Shown: positions 26,066 through 34,383, counted from the stretch's first letter. The stretch: DNA of 38,397 bases from JBJXHC01 sp046160825 (GCA_046160825.1 JBJXHC010000079.1:1-38397), one strand, 5' to 3'. Notes: a model not told the origin generated them from the letters alone. Made by a program: numbers and translations.

Positions 26066-26695
26066 ATGGAACTTGAAGTTTATAAGAAGGATGGCTCGAA
26101 GAGCGGTGAAAAGGTAACCCTTTCTTCCGACATCTTCGGTATAGAGCCGAATCAGCACGTGTTGTATCAGGCGGTGCGGGTGTATCTCGGCAATCAGCGC
26201 CAGGGTACATCCGACGTCAAGACACGCGCAGAAGTGCGCGGAGGTGGCAAGAAGCCGTTCAAGCAAAAATCCACCGGTATGGCTCGTCAGGGAACGTCGC
26301 GTTCTCCACTCATGAGTGGCGGTGGTTCAATCTTCGGACCGGAGCCGCGCGACTATTCCAATAAACTTCCATCGAAGCTGAAAAAGCTCGCACGCAAATC
26401 GGCGCTTTCCCATAAGGCGAAAGATGGCCAGATCAAGATCGTTGAAGACTTCACCATTGAGGCCCCGAAAACCAGCGAGATGGTGGCAATTCTGAAGGCG
26501 CTGGAATTGAAGACGACAAAAACCCTGCTACTGACAACAAAGAGCGACGTGAATGTTGTACGGTCAGGACGGAATATTCCCACATTGAATATTCTGGAAG
26601 CGGAGAAAGCATCGACGTATGACCTTCTCAACAATAAGATGTTGCTCATTCAGAAGAGCGCGGTGGAAGCACTTCAAAATACGTTCAAGAACTGA
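26066..26695 (+). CDS. rplD: 50S ribosomal protein L4
   Basis: The 209-residue protein lines the exit tunnel. Its tunnel loop reads 'KPFKQKSTGMARQGTSRSP' (codons for S-T-G-M at 26270-26281) where E. coli has KPWRQKGTGRARSGS, so G and R of the common GTGRAR motif are replaced while the preceding Lys is kept. The ATG at 26066 has TAAGAG at proper spacing; an in-frame ATG at 26057 would add MQP. Confidence 0.96.
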   Translation: MELEVYKKDGSKSGEKVTLSSDIFGIEPNQHVLYQAVRVYLGNQRQGTSDVKTRAEVRGGGKKPFKQKSTGMARQGTSRSPLMSGGGSIFGPEPRDYSNKLPSKLKKLARKSALSHKAKDGQIKIVEDFTIEAPKTSEMVAILKALELKTTKTLLLTTKSDVNVVRSGRNIPTLNILEAEKASTYDLLNNKMLLIQKSAVEALQNTFKN

Positions 26696-26710
26696 CGGAC
26701 CGAAATCGCC

Positions 26711-27001
26711 ATGATCGAAATTCTCAAGCGTCCGATTGTCACTGAAAAAATAACTGCAATGCAGGATAAAGGGCACTACGCGTTTGAAGTAGCCGGTGGT
26801 GCCAACAAGATTGAAATTGCGCGGGCAGTGGAGAAGAAGTTTAATGTGACCGTTCTTGGTGTTCGCACGATGCGTCACAAGGGAAAGTCAAAGTCTCAAT
26901 TGACGCGGAAGGGCCGGTTTGCCGGTCGGACGTCGTCATGGAAGAAAGCAATTGTTCGCTTGAAGGACGGGGACAAGATCGAATATTTCCAGAATGTCTA
27001 G
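26711..27001 (+). CDS. rplW: 50S ribosomal protein L23
   Basis: The 96-residue protein at the tunnel exit docks trigger factor and SRP. The start MIEILKRPIVTEKIT, 'GHYAFEVAGGANKIEIARAVEKKFNVTV' and the basic loop 'MRHKGKSKSQLTRKGRFAGRTSSWKKA' are typical. Confidence 0.98.
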   Translation: MIEILKRPIVTEKITAMQDKGHYAFEVAGGANKIEIARAVEKKFNVTVLGVRTMRHKGKSKSQLTRKGRFAGRTSSWKKAIVRLKDGDKIEYFQNV

Positions 27002-27046
27002 ACCGATCTCGGCCGACCGAACGCAGAGTACGAAAGAAAAATCACC

Positions 27047-27874
27047 ATGCCAAATAGAAAACTAAAGCCAAATACGCCGGGCACCCGATGGATGTCGGTT
27101 TCCACTTTTGAGGAAATCACAAAGACGGAGCCTGAAAAATCGCTGATCGAACCCCTGAAAAGGACGGGCGGTCGCAACAACACCGGTCGTATAACATCCC
27201 GGCATAGAGGCGGCGGACACAAACGGTTTTATCGGATCATTGATTTCAAGCGGAACAAGACCGGCATGGACGCGAAGGTTACAGCAATTGAATACGATCC
27301 AAACCGTTCCGCTCGAATCGCCCTCATGCAATATACGGATGGTGAACGCCGGTATATTATCGCCGCTGAAGGTATAAAGGTTGGTGACGTGCTGCGGTCT
27401 GGTTCAGACGCTGAGATCAAGAACGGTAACTCGATGCCACTTGCAAATATTCCAGCAGGAACATTTGTGCATAATATCGAGATGCGGCCGGGAAAAGGTG
27501 CCCAGATTGCGCGCAGTGCAGGAATGGCCGTTCAACTGATGGCAAAAGAGGGCAAGTTCGCACAGCTCAAGATGCCGTCGGGGGAAATACGGAATATTCC
27601 GGTGGACTGCTCGGCGACTATTGGTACGGTCAGCAACTCCGAACACGAAAACTTGAGTCTTGGTAAGGCGGGGCGGTCGCGCTGGCTGGGTATTCGACCA
27701 CAGTCGCGTGGCGTGGTGCAGAATCCGGTGGATCATCCTCATGGCGGCGGCGAAGGAAAGTCTCCTCAGGGCAATCCGCATCCCGTGTCTCCGTGGGGTT
27801 GGAAGACAAAGGGGAAGAAGACGCGCTGGAGAAAGAATCCTTCAAGCAAGTATATTGTGAAACGCAGAAAGTAA
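27047..27874 (+). CDS. rplB: 50S ribosomal protein L2
   Basis: The 275-residue protein is needed for subunit association and the peptidyl-transferase centre. The conserved loop 'VVQNPVDHPHGGGEGKSP' carries the essential His, and the basic C-terminus 'SSKYIVKRRK' is present. Length is normal. Confidence 0.98.
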   Translation: MPNRKLKPNTPGTRWMSVSTFEEITKTEPEKSLIEPLKRTGGRNNTGRITSRHRGGGHKRFYRIIDFKRNKTGMDAKVTAIEYDPNRSARIALMQYTDGERRYIIAAEGIKVGDVLRSGSDAEIKNGNSMPLANIPAGTFVHNIEMRPGKGAQIARSAGMAVQLMAKEGKFAQLKMPSGEIRNIPVDCSATIGTVSNSEHENLSLGKAGRSRWLGIRPQSRGVVQNPVDHPHGGGEGKSPQGNPHPVSPWGWKTKGKKTRWRKNPSSKYIVKRRK

Positions 27875-27893
27875 GAGACCCAAAGGATAACGT

Positions 27894-28181
27894 ATGAGTC
27901 GTTCGCTCAAAAAAGGCCCGTTCGTCAGTGTAAGAGTGCAGGAGCAGGTGCAGGCACTGAACAAGTCGAATCAGAAAAAAGTGATCAAGACATGGTCACG
28001 TGCATCGACGATCTCGCCTGATTTCGTAGGCCATACATTTGCAGTGCATAATGGTAACAAGTTTATTCCCGTGTACATTCATGAAGGTATGGTCGGGCAC
28101 AAGCTCGGCGAGTTTGCACCGACACGCATGTTCCGGGTACACCCTGGCATTAAAAAAGAAGAAACCACCTCCGCCGGATAA
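27894..28181 (+). CDS. rpsS: 30S ribosomal protein S19
   Basis: The 95-residue protein sits at the top of the 30S head. It has MSRSLKKGPFV, 'IKTWSRASTISPDFVGHTFAVHNGNKFIPVYI' and 'MVGHKLGEFAPTR'. AAAGGA precedes the ATG, and rplV follows after 22 bases. Confidence 0.98.
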   Translation: MSRSLKKGPFVSVRVQEQVQALNKSNQKKVIKTWSRASTISPDFVGHTFAVHNGNKFIPVYIHEGMVGHKLGEFAPTRMFRVHPGIKKEETTSAG

Positions 28182-28203
28182 TTCGGAGGAATAAGGACGA
28201 GAC

Positions 28204-28656
28204 ATGGAAGCACGCGCCATTAATAGGTATATCGGAACATCACCACGGAAAATGCGACTGGTGATTGATTTGATCCGCGGAAAGTCCGCCAACGTTGCCC
28301 TGCATCTGTTGCACTTTTCACCGAAGCACGCGTCGAAAGTTGCAGAGAAGGTGTTGCGATCGGCTATTTCCAATCTTCAGAACAAGGACGACGCCGGTCG
28401 TTTGGAAGAAGAGAACATCCTTGTAAAGGAAGCTTTTGTTGACGCGGGTATGGTGATGAAGCGTATCAGTCCCGCTCCAATGGGGCGCGCATACCGGATC
28501 CGCAAACGTTCCAATCACGTGACGATTGTTGTTTCTGCACGTGATCTTGAAAAGAAGGCAGCACCGCCGAAGCCTGCAGTCAAGGCTGAAAAAAGCGCAC
28601 CGAAGGCAGAGAAGAAAATCGTAAAGAAAAAGAGTGCCGGGAAGGCATCGTCGTAA
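28204..28656 (+). CDS. rplV: 50S ribosomal protein L22, with a basic C-terminal tail
   Basis: The core (1-115) has the standard fold, with the tunnel hairpin 'MKRISPAPMGRAYRIRKRSNHVT'. At 150 residues it is about 40 longer than E. coli L22; the extra C-terminus is a Lys/Ala/Pro-rich tail of low complexity. AAGGA precedes the ATG. Confidence 0.97.
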   Translation: MEARAINRYIGTSPRKMRLVIDLIRGKSANVALHLLHFSPKHASKVAEKVLRSAISNLQNKDDAGRLEEENILVKEAFVDAGMVMKRISPAPMGRAYRIRKRSNHVTIVVSARDLEKKAAPPKPAVKAEKSAPKAEKKIVKKKSAGKASS

Positions 28657-28682
28657 AGAAACGTATTCGTTAGGGAGGTTGC

Positions 28683-29381
28683 TTGGGACAAAAAGTTCAT
28701 CCGATCGGTTTGCGTCTGGGGATCATTCGCTCGTGGGACTCCAACTGGTATGACGAGAAATCGTTTGCCGGTAAGTTGAATGAAGACATGACCGTCAGGA
28801 ACTATGTCCGAAACCGCCTGAAGAAGGCAGGAATTTCGCGGATACTCATTGAGCGTACCCCGAAAAGAGCGGTGATTACGATTAACACATCACGTCCCGG
28901 TATCGTTATTGGACGTAGCGGCAAAGAAATTTCCCAGCTTGAAGAAGAATTGAAGAAGATCACCAATAAGGAAGTGAAAATCCTTATCAATGAAATTAAG
29001 AGACCCGAACTTGATGCATTCCTGGTGGCGGAGAATATTGCACAGCAGCTCGAAGGACGTATCGCATTCCGTCGTGCAATGAAGAACGGAATCACGGCAG
29101 CAATGAGGATGGGAGCTGAAGGGGTACGTGTCATGGCTTCCGGCCGTCTTGGTGGAGCCGAAATGGCGCGTCGTGAACAGTACAAGGAAGGCCGCATTCC
29201 ATTACACACATTGCGGGCAGACATTGACTATGCAACAGCGACTGCGCGAACAGTGTATGGAGCTATTGGAGTGAAGGTGTGGATTTGCAAGGGTGAAATT
29301 ATCGGTGGGCAGCAGGTGACAAGTGCCCCGCAACATCATCAGCATCAAGGCCAGCGTCGCGGTGGTCAAGGCCAGCAGTAA
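28683..29381 (+). CDS. rpsC: 30S ribosomal protein S3
   Basis: The 232-residue protein at the mRNA entry channel has a KH domain with 'RPGIVIGRSGKEISQLEEEL' and the C-terminal 'GGAEMARREQYKEGRIPLHTLRADIDYATATA'. It ends in a Gln/His/Gly-rich tail (QHHQHQGQRRGGQGQQ). The start is TTG, supported by a strong GGGAGG site. Confidence 0.98.
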   Translation: MGQKVHPIGLRLGIIRSWDSNWYDEKSFAGKLNEDMTVRNYVRNRLKKAGISRILIERTPKRAVITINTSRPGIVIGRSGKEISQLEEELKKITNKEVKILINEIKRPELDAFLVAENIAQQLEGRIAFRRAMKNGITAAMRMGAEGVRVMASGRLGGAEMARREQYKEGRIPLHTLRADIDYATATARTVYGAIGVKVWICKGEIIGGQQVTSAPQHHQHQGQRRGGQGQQ

Positions 29382-29403
29382 TTAGAACTCGGAGTAGAGT
29401 ATC

Positions 29404-29826
29404 ATGTTGATGCCCAAGAGGGTTAAGTACAGAAAAGCGCAACGCGGCAGAATGAGGGGTAAGGCGACGCGCGGTGCGACGGTTGCTTTCGGCGACTTCG
29501 GTCTGAAAGCGCTCGAACCGGCGTGGATCACACAGCGTCAGATTGAAGCGGCACGTGTGGCGCTCACCCGTATGATGAAGCGTGAAGGAAAAGTATGGAT
29601 ACGGATTTTCCCGGACAAACCGGTGACGAAGAAACCCGCAGAGACTCGTATGGGAAAAGGTAAAGGTGCTCCTGAATACTGGGTGGCGGTGGTGAAGCCG
29701 GGCAGGATTATGTTCGAAATTGGGGGGACATCCAAGCAGGTCGCGGTGGAAGCGCTGAACCTCGCTTCCCATAAACTCCCTATCAAAACAAAAATCAGTA
29801 TTCGACCCGATTACGAAGGTGCATAA
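29404..29826 (+). CDS. rplP: 50S ribosomal protein L16
   Basis: The 140-residue protein near the A-site tRNA elbow begins MLMPKRVKYRKAQRGRMRG and contains 'RIFPDKPVTKKPAETRMGKGKG' and 'WVAVVKPGRIMFEI'. GGAG precedes the ATG. rpmC begins 3 bases after its stop. Confidence 0.98.
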   Translation: MLMPKRVKYRKAQRGRMRGKATRGATVAFGDFGLKALEPAWITQRQIEAARVALTRMMKREGKVWIRIFPDKPVTKKPAETRMGKGKGAPEYWVAVVKPGRIMFEIGGTSKQVAVEALNLASHKLPIKTKISIRPDYEGA

Positions 29827-29829
29827 TCC

Positions 29830-30060
29830 ATGACAAATGAGACCATGAAAGTCGCAGACATGCGACAGCTACCTGTTGAAGAACTGAAGAAGCGACTCGA
29901 CGACGAACAAATGAACCTGGCGAACCTCCGGTTCCAGTTGGCCACCAGTCAGTTGGAAAGTCCCATTAAAGTCCGATTGGTCCGGCGAAGTATTGCACGG
30001 CTGAAGACGTTGATTCACCAGAAGAACACTGCCGGACAAGGTAAGGGTGTAACCGTATGA
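29830..30060 (+). CDS. rpmC: 50S ribosomal protein L29
   Basis: The 76-residue helical protein lies at the tunnel exit next to L23. 'LRFQLATSQLESPIKVRLVRRSIARLKTLI' is the family signature. It is 10 or so residues longer than E. coli L29 at the N-terminus. Its stop overlaps the rpsQ start by 4 bases (ATGA). Confidence 0.96.
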   Translation: MTNETMKVADMRQLPVEELKKRLDDEQMNLANLRFQLATSQLESPIKVRLVRRSIARLKTLIHQKNTAGQGKGVTV

Positions 30061-30344
30061 CAACAGCGCAACAAACAGCACAAAAGCCGGCCCGAACCAC
30101 GCGACGTAAAGTGCGTGTTGGCAAGGTTGTCAGTAACAAAATGGAAAAAAGTATTGTCGTCAGCATTGAGCGACGGGTACCCCATCCGATCTATAAGAAA
30201 TACTTCAGACGTACCTCAACATTGATGGCACACGATGAAAAGCGTGAGGCAGGGATTGGAGACACGGTGAAGGTGATGGAGACGCGACCCCTCAGCAAGC
30301 GCAAGCGCTGGAGATTAGTCGAAATTGTGGAACGTGCCAAGTAA
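30057..30344 (+). CDS. rpsQ: 30S ribosomal protein S17
   Basis: The 95-residue OB-fold protein binds early to 16S rRNA. The core 'GKVVSNKMEKSIVVSIERRVPHPIYKKYFRRT' and 'GDTVKVMETRPLSKRKRWRLVEIVE' is standard. A short Gln/Ala/Arg-rich N-terminal extension of about 15 residues is present. It is translationally coupled to rpmC by the 4-base overlap. Confidence 0.98.
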   Translation: MTTAQQTAQKPARTTRRKVRVGKVVSNKMEKSIVVSIERRVPHPIYKKYFRRTSTLMAHDEKREAGIGDTVKVMETRPLSKRKRWRLVEIVERAK

Positions 30345-30368
30345 GCAACCGGGAAAGAGGATGTCATT

Positions 30369-30737
30369 ATGATACAAGAAGAAACAAACCTCGTTGTTGC
30401 CGATAACTCCGGCGCAAAAAAAGTGCGATGCATACGCGTGCTCGGTGGTTCAGATCGTCGCTATGCCGGTTTAGGCGATCTCGTTGTTGTGTCGGTGAAG
30501 TCCGCCATTCCGGGCGCCGCCGTCAAGAAAGGCGAAGTTGCTAGGGCGGTGATAGTGCGGACGACAAAAGAAACGCGACGTAAAGACGGTTCGTTCATCA
30601 GATTTGATGAAAACGCCGCTGTCTTGATCAATGAACAAGGTGAGCCGCGCGGGAGCCGTATTTTCGGTCCTGTTGCGCGTGAATTGAGAGAGAGACAATA
30701 CATGAAGATTGTTTCCCTGGCACCTGAAGTTTTATAA
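30369..30737 (+). CDS. rplN: 50S ribosomal protein L14
   Basis: The 122-residue protein forms an intersubunit bridge and is the binding face for the silencing factor RsfS. It begins MIQEETNLVVADNSGAKKVRCIRVLGG and ends 'FGPVARELRERQYMKIVSLAPEVL', as expected. AGAGG precedes the ATG. Confidence 0.98.
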   Translation: MIQEETNLVVADNSGAKKVRCIRVLGGSDRRYAGLGDLVVVSVKSAIPGAAVKKGEVARAVIVRTTKETRRKDGSFIRFDENAAVLINEQGEPRGSRIFGPVARELRERQYMKIVSLAPEVL

Positions 30738-30754
30738 CGCTTTTAAGGAATGGC

Positions 30755-31078
30755 ATGAAAATCCGGAAGAACGATAATGTGACCGTCATAGCTGGCAACT
30801 CGCGGGGAAAGACCGGTAAGGTACTGAAAGTATTTCCCGAGAAGAGCCGCCTCATCATCGAGGGCGTGAATATCATCAAGCGACACACAAAGCCGAACCA
30901 GCGGAATCCACAAGGCGGCATTGTGCAAAAGGAAGCGTCGATTCATGTCTCCAATGTGATGTTGCTTGACCCGAAGACAAATGAACCGACACGCGTCGGG
31001 ACGAAGGAAGTAAAGGACGATACAACAGGCAAGCGAAAGCGCCTGCGCGTTGCGAAGGTCAGCGGAGAAATGTTCTAA
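30755..31078 (+). CDS. rplX: 50S ribosomal protein L24
   Basis: The 107-residue KOW-domain protein initiates 50S assembly. It has 'MKIRKNDNVTVIAGNSRGKTGKVLKVFPEKSRLIIEGVNI' and 'QGGIVQKEASIHVSNVMLLDP'. TAAGGA precedes the ATG. Confidence 0.98.
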   Translation: MKIRKNDNVTVIAGNSRGKTGKVLKVFPEKSRLIIEGVNIIKRHTKPNQRNPQGGIVQKEASIHVSNVMLLDPKTNEPTRVGTKEVKDDTTGKRKRLRVAKVSGEMF

Positions 31079-31096
31079 CACCAACTACTATTCGAT

Positions 31097-31768
31097 ATGA
31101 GCGAAGAAAAACAAAAAAAAGAAAAGGTCGTAAAGACCAAAGCAGCTCAAGCCCCTGACAAGCCGGCGAAATCCGGCAAGGTGGTTGAGGAAAAAATTCC
31201 AGCGCGACTTGCCGCAACCTATCGCAATGATGTGATCCCTGCGATGATGAAGCGTTTCAACTATAAGAGCGTCATGCAGGTACCGAAGATCGAAAAGATC
31301 TGCATCAATTCAGGCGTAGGCGCTGCCACGCAGGATGCCAAGCTTGTTGATGCCGCTATTCATGAACTCGAGGCGATCGTCGGTCAGAAAGTTGTGGTCA
31401 CTCGCGCGAAGAAATCGATCTCAAATTTCAAGTTGCGTGAGAAGATGCCCATCGGCTGTCGGGTAACGTTGCGCAAGGGCAAGATGTACGAATTCATGGA
31501 TCGATTCATCAGTATTGCAATCCCCCGCCTTCGTGACTTCCGCGGGTTGTCCGACAAATCGTTCGACGGACGGGGTAACTATACCATCGGCATCAAGGAA
31601 CACACGGTGTTCCCCGAAATTGATGTTGATAAAATTACGCGGGTGATGGGAATGGACCTTACGTTTGTGACCACGGCAAAGACGGATCAGGAAGCATACG
31701 AGTTGCTGAAGGCATTTGGAATGCCTTTTGTGAAGCGTGAAGAAGTTTTGGAAACCCAGAAAGCATAA
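31097..31768 (+). CDS. rplE: 50S ribosomal protein L5, with a Lys/Ala-rich N-terminal extension
   Basis: The core, from 'IPARLAATYRNDVIPAMMKRFNYKSVMQVPKIEKICIN' on, is a complete L5 (5S rRNA-binding, central protuberance). About 35 extra residues at the N-terminus (MSEEKQKKEKVV and following) are charged and low in complexity, making the protein 223 residues instead of about 180. No Shine-Dalgarno precedes the ATG. The next in-frame ATG codons lie inside the conserved core, so the extension seems real. Confidence 0.95.
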   Translation: MSEEKQKKEKVVKTKAAQAPDKPAKSGKVVEEKIPARLAATYRNDVIPAMMKRFNYKSVMQVPKIEKICINSGVGAATQDAKLVDAAIHELEAIVGQKVVVTRAKKSISNFKLREKMPIGCRVTLRKGKMYEFMDRFISIAIPRLRDFRGLSDKSFDGRGNYTIGIKEHTVFPEIDVDKITRVMGMDLTFVTTAKTDQEAYELLKAFGMPFVKREEVLETQKA

Positions 31769-31788
31769 TAGCAGGAGTCGGTACAGGG

Positions 31789-32058
31789 ATGGCAAAGAAA
31801 AGTTCGATAGCGCGAGAGGCAAAACGGCGCAGACTGGTGGCGAAATATGACGCCCTTCGCAAGGAGTTAAAAGAGAAGGGAGATTACGCCGGACTTCAGA
31901 AGTTGCCGCGTAATTCAAACCCGACCCGTTTGCATAATCGTTGCAGTCTGAGTGGCCGACCCCGGGCATACATGAGGAAATTCGGACTCTCCCGTATCGC
32001 TTTTCGTGAACTTGCCCTTGAAGGGAAGATTCCCGGAGTAACCAAGGCGAGTTGGTAA
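31789..32058 (+). CDS. rpsN: 30S ribosomal protein S14 (zinc-free form)
   Basis: The 89-residue long form lacks the CxxC pairs of the zinc form. 'NPTRLHNRCSLSGRPRAYMRKFGLSRIAFRELALEGKIPGVTKASW' is the conserved C-terminal half. AGGAG precedes the ATG. In this same cluster L33, L36 and S4 keep zinc cysteines, so only S14 is of the zinc-independent type. Confidence 0.97.
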   Translation: MAKKSSIAREAKRRRLVAKYDALRKELKEKGDYAGLQKLPRNSNPTRLHNRCSLSGRPRAYMRKFGLSRIAFRELALEGKIPGVTKASW

Positions 32059-32096
32059 TAACGTATTTCGTGTTCAGTAGGCAGGAGTTTTAAGTT

Positions 32097-32492
32097 ATGA
32101 CAATGACAGATCCGGTAGCAGACTATCTCACGCGCTTGCGCAATGCATTGCAAGCGAAGCACAAACGTGTTGATGTTCCAGTATCAAACCTGAAGCGCGC
32201 GCTTACAAAGCTGTTGCTTGAGCACAAGTTTATCGCTGGTTATACTGAAACAAAAGAAGGCCCCCAGGGCGTCCTCCGCATCCAGTTGAAGTACAGTGGT
32301 GGATCTCCCGTGATTGGCGGTCTCAAGCGCGTCAGCAAACCCGGTCTGCGGAAGTATGTCGATTCTGAATCTGTGCCACGCGTGCTCGGTGGCCTTGGTG
32401 TCGCTGTGATTTCCACTTCGCGTGGACTCATGACGGACAAGCAAGCGCGTCTGGCAAAAATGGGTGGCGAAGTTCTCTGTGAAGTCTGGTAA
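32097..32492 (+). CDS. rpsH: 30S ribosomal protein S8
   Basis: The 131-residue protein binds central-domain 16S rRNA and in E. coli represses the spc operon. It has 'DPVADYLTRLRNALQAKHKRVDVPVS' and 'LGVAVISTSRGLMTDKQARLAKMGGEVLCEVW'. GGAG precedes the ATG; a second ATG two codons later is also possible. Confidence 0.98.
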   Translation: MTMTDPVADYLTRLRNALQAKHKRVDVPVSNLKRALTKLLLEHKFIAGYTETKEGPQGVLRIQLKYSGGSPVIGGLKRVSKPGLRKYVDSESVPRVLGGLGVAVISTSRGLMTDKQARLAKMGGEVLCEVW

Positions 32493-32519
32493 GGAATTTT
32501 TGAGCAAGGAGAAAACAAC

Positions 32520-33071
32520 GTGTCACGAGTTGGTCGAAAACCTGTAGCGATTGTTACAGGAGTTAAAGTGCAGCAGAGCGGTCAGGACATCAAGGTGACC
32601 GGGCCCAAGGGCGAGTTGAGTGCCAGCATTCACCCCGACATCAGTATCGAGGTGAAGGACAACCAGGTACTGGTTTCACGTCATTCAGACGTCAAGCAGT
32701 ATCGCGCGTTGCATGGCCTGTGGCGTGCTCTCATTCAGAACATGATCAAGGGGGTTACTGAAGGATACTCCAGGAAAATGGAACTTGTCGGTGTTGGATA
32801 TCGTGCGGAGTTGAAGGGAAAGAAACTTCAGTTGCTCCTCGGATATTCTCATCCGATTCTGTTTCAACCTCCGGACGGTGTGAAGATCGAGGTGCCCGTG
32901 CAAACAAACATCACCGTGAGTGGAATTGACAAGCAGCTTGTGGGGCAGGTTGCCGCGAAGATTCGCTCATTCAGACCACCCGAACCGTACAAGGGGAAGG
33001 GCGTGAAGTATGAGGGCGAATATATCCGTCGTAAGGCAGGCAAGGCTGCTGCCGCGAGCGGTGCGAAGTAA
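32520..33071 (+). CDS. rplF: 50S ribosomal protein L6
   Basis: The 183-residue two-domain protein lies near the sarcin-ricin loop. It starts SRVGRKPVAI and contains 'LVGVGYRAELKGKKLQLLLGYSHPI' and 'IRSFRPPEPYKGKGVKYEGEYIRRKAGK'. The start is GTG with AAGGAG at 32507-32512. Confidence 0.98.
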   Translation: MSRVGRKPVAIVTGVKVQQSGQDIKVTGPKGELSASIHPDISIEVKDNQVLVSRHSDVKQYRALHGLWRALIQNMIKGVTEGYSRKMELVGVGYRAELKGKKLQLLLGYSHPILFQPPDGVKIEVPVQTNITVSGIDKQLVGQVAAKIRSFRPPEPYKGKGVKYEGEYIRRKAGKAAAASGAK

Positions 33072-33103
33072 CCGTACTTTTTTGTAATTCTTAGGAACCA
33101 CCA

Positions 33104-33472
33104 ATGATTACCAAACGTACAGCAGAGAACAGACAACGTCTGAAGAAACACATCCGGATGCGTATTACGGGCACCGCGGAGCGTCCACGTCTCACCGTGT
33201 ACCGTAGTATCAAGCACGTCTATGCTCAGATAGTCGATGATAAGAGTGGGAAGACCTTGGTTTCCGTTTCCGATGTCTCAAAGGCATTGAAGGAAGAGTT
33301 CAAGGAAAAGAAGGGCCAGATGCAAGTGAGCAAGCGTGTCGGGGAATTGGCGGCGAAGTTGGCGAAGGAAAAGAACATCACGCAGGTGGTGTTCGACCGG
33401 AATGGCTATCTCTATCATGGCGTCGTCAAGGCGCTTGCTGATGGTGCCCGCGAAGGCGGATTGAAATTCTGA
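33104..33472 (+). CDS. rplR: 50S ribosomal protein L18
   Basis: The 122-residue 5S rRNA-binding protein contains 'RMRITGTAERPRLTVYRSIKHVYAQIVDD' and 'VVFDRNGYLYHGVVKALADGAREGGLKF'. TAGGA precedes the ATG. A tRNA gene, not rpsE, comes next. Confidence 0.98.
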   Translation: MITKRTAENRQRLKKHIRMRITGTAERPRLTVYRSIKHVYAQIVDDKSGKTLVSVSDVSKALKEEFKEKKGQMQVSKRVGELAAKLAKEKNITQVVFDRNGYLYHGVVKALADGAREGGLKF

Positions 33473-33502
33473 TTCACCTCGGCTGATTTCGGGAGCCCGG
33501 AT

Positions 33503-33573
33503 TGTCGGGTCGTCTAAGGGTAGGACAGCGGCCTTTGGAGCCGTGAGTAGAGGTTCGAATCCTCTCCCGACAG
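33503..33573 (+). tRNA. tRNA-Gln(UUG), embedded in the spc operon
   Basis: The acceptor TGTCGGG (33503-33509) pairs with CCCGACA (33566-33572), with G73. A U1-A72 first pair is typical of tRNA-Gln. The anticodon stem-loop GCGGC-CTTTGGA-GCCGT gives anticodon TTG. The T-arm AGAGG-TTCGAAT-CCTCT is perfect. CCA is not encoded. It lies 30 bases after rplR and 51 bases before rpsE, on the same strand, so it would be cut out of the ribosomal-protein transcript. Confidence 0.95.
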
Positions 33574-33624
33574 CAAAACAGGAACCAAGGCAAGTTATTC
33601 ATCAGCATCAACAAAGGGACAACG

Positions 33625-34158
33625 TTGGCACGTATCAAGGCAAGTGAACTCGAGCTGAAAGACAAGTTGGTCCACATCAACCGCGTCGCGAAAGTCGTGA
33701 AGGGTGGACGCCGTTTCAGTTTCAACGCAATCGTCGTCGTAGGTGATGGAAAAGGACACGTCGGGATAGGCCTCGGAAAGGCAAACGAAGTTGCCGATGC
33801 AATTTCCAAGGGCGTTGATGATGCGAAAAAGCATGTGGTGTTGGTGCCGATCGTTCATGGTACCATCCCTCATCCCGTTATCGGCAAGTTCGGTGCAGGA
33901 CGGGTAATGCTCAAGCCGGCATCTCCCGGAACCGGACTGATTGCGGGTGGTGGTGTACGTGCGGTATTGGAGTCAGCCGGTGTACACGACATTCTCACCA
34001 AGTCGATGGGTTCATCCAATCCCCATAACGCGGTGAAGGCCACGATGGCGGCCCTGTTGAAATTGGTGGATGCAAAAACCGTGGCAGCGAAACGCGGAAT
34101 GAGTCTATCGGAATTGTTCGGCGCACGAGAGACTGTATCGGCGCCTGTTACACAGTAA
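33625..34158 (+). CDS. rpsE: 30S ribosomal protein S5
   Basis: The 177-residue protein acts at the mRNA entry and in decoding accuracy. It has 'DKLVHINRVAKVVKGGRRFSFNAIVVVGDGKGHVGIGLGKANEV' and 'GTGLIAGGGVRAVLESAGVHDILTKSMGSSNPHN'. The start is TTG with AAAGGG six bases upstream. Its message begins just after the tRNA-Gln, so the 5' end may be set by tRNA processing. Confidence 0.98.
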   Translation: MARIKASELELKDKLVHINRVAKVVKGGRRFSFNAIVVVGDGKGHVGIGLGKANEVADAISKGVDDAKKHVVLVPIVHGTIPHPVIGKFGAGRVMLKPASPGTGLIAGGGVRAVLESAGVHDILTKSMGSSNPHNAVKATMAALLKLVDAKTVAAKRGMSLSELFGARETVSAPVTQ

Positions 34159-34174
34159 CCTTGGAGTAGCAGAC

Positions 34175-34360
34175 ATGGCAAAGAAACTGAAGATCACGCA
34201 GATACGCAGCGTTATCGATCAAATCAAGAAACAGAAATTGACGATCAAAGCACTGGGGCTTGGCCGGCCGAATTATTCTGTCGAGCATAATGATTCACCG
34301 CAGATTCGCGGAATGCTCAGGAAGGTTTTCCACCTTGTCAAGGTGGAAGAAGTCCGGTAG
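34175..34360 (+). CDS. rpmD: 50S ribosomal protein L30
   Basis: The 61-residue protein begins MAKKLKITQIRSVIDQIKKQKLTIKALGLGRPNYSVEHND, the family signature, and ends 'IRGMLRKVFHLVKVEEV'. GGAG precedes the ATG, and rplO follows after 23 bases. Confidence 0.97.
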   Translation: MAKKLKITQIRSVIDQIKKQKLTIKALGLGRPNYSVEHNDSPQIRGMLRKVFHLVKVEEVR

Positions 34361-34383
34361 TCACTGCACGAAAAGGATGAGTT

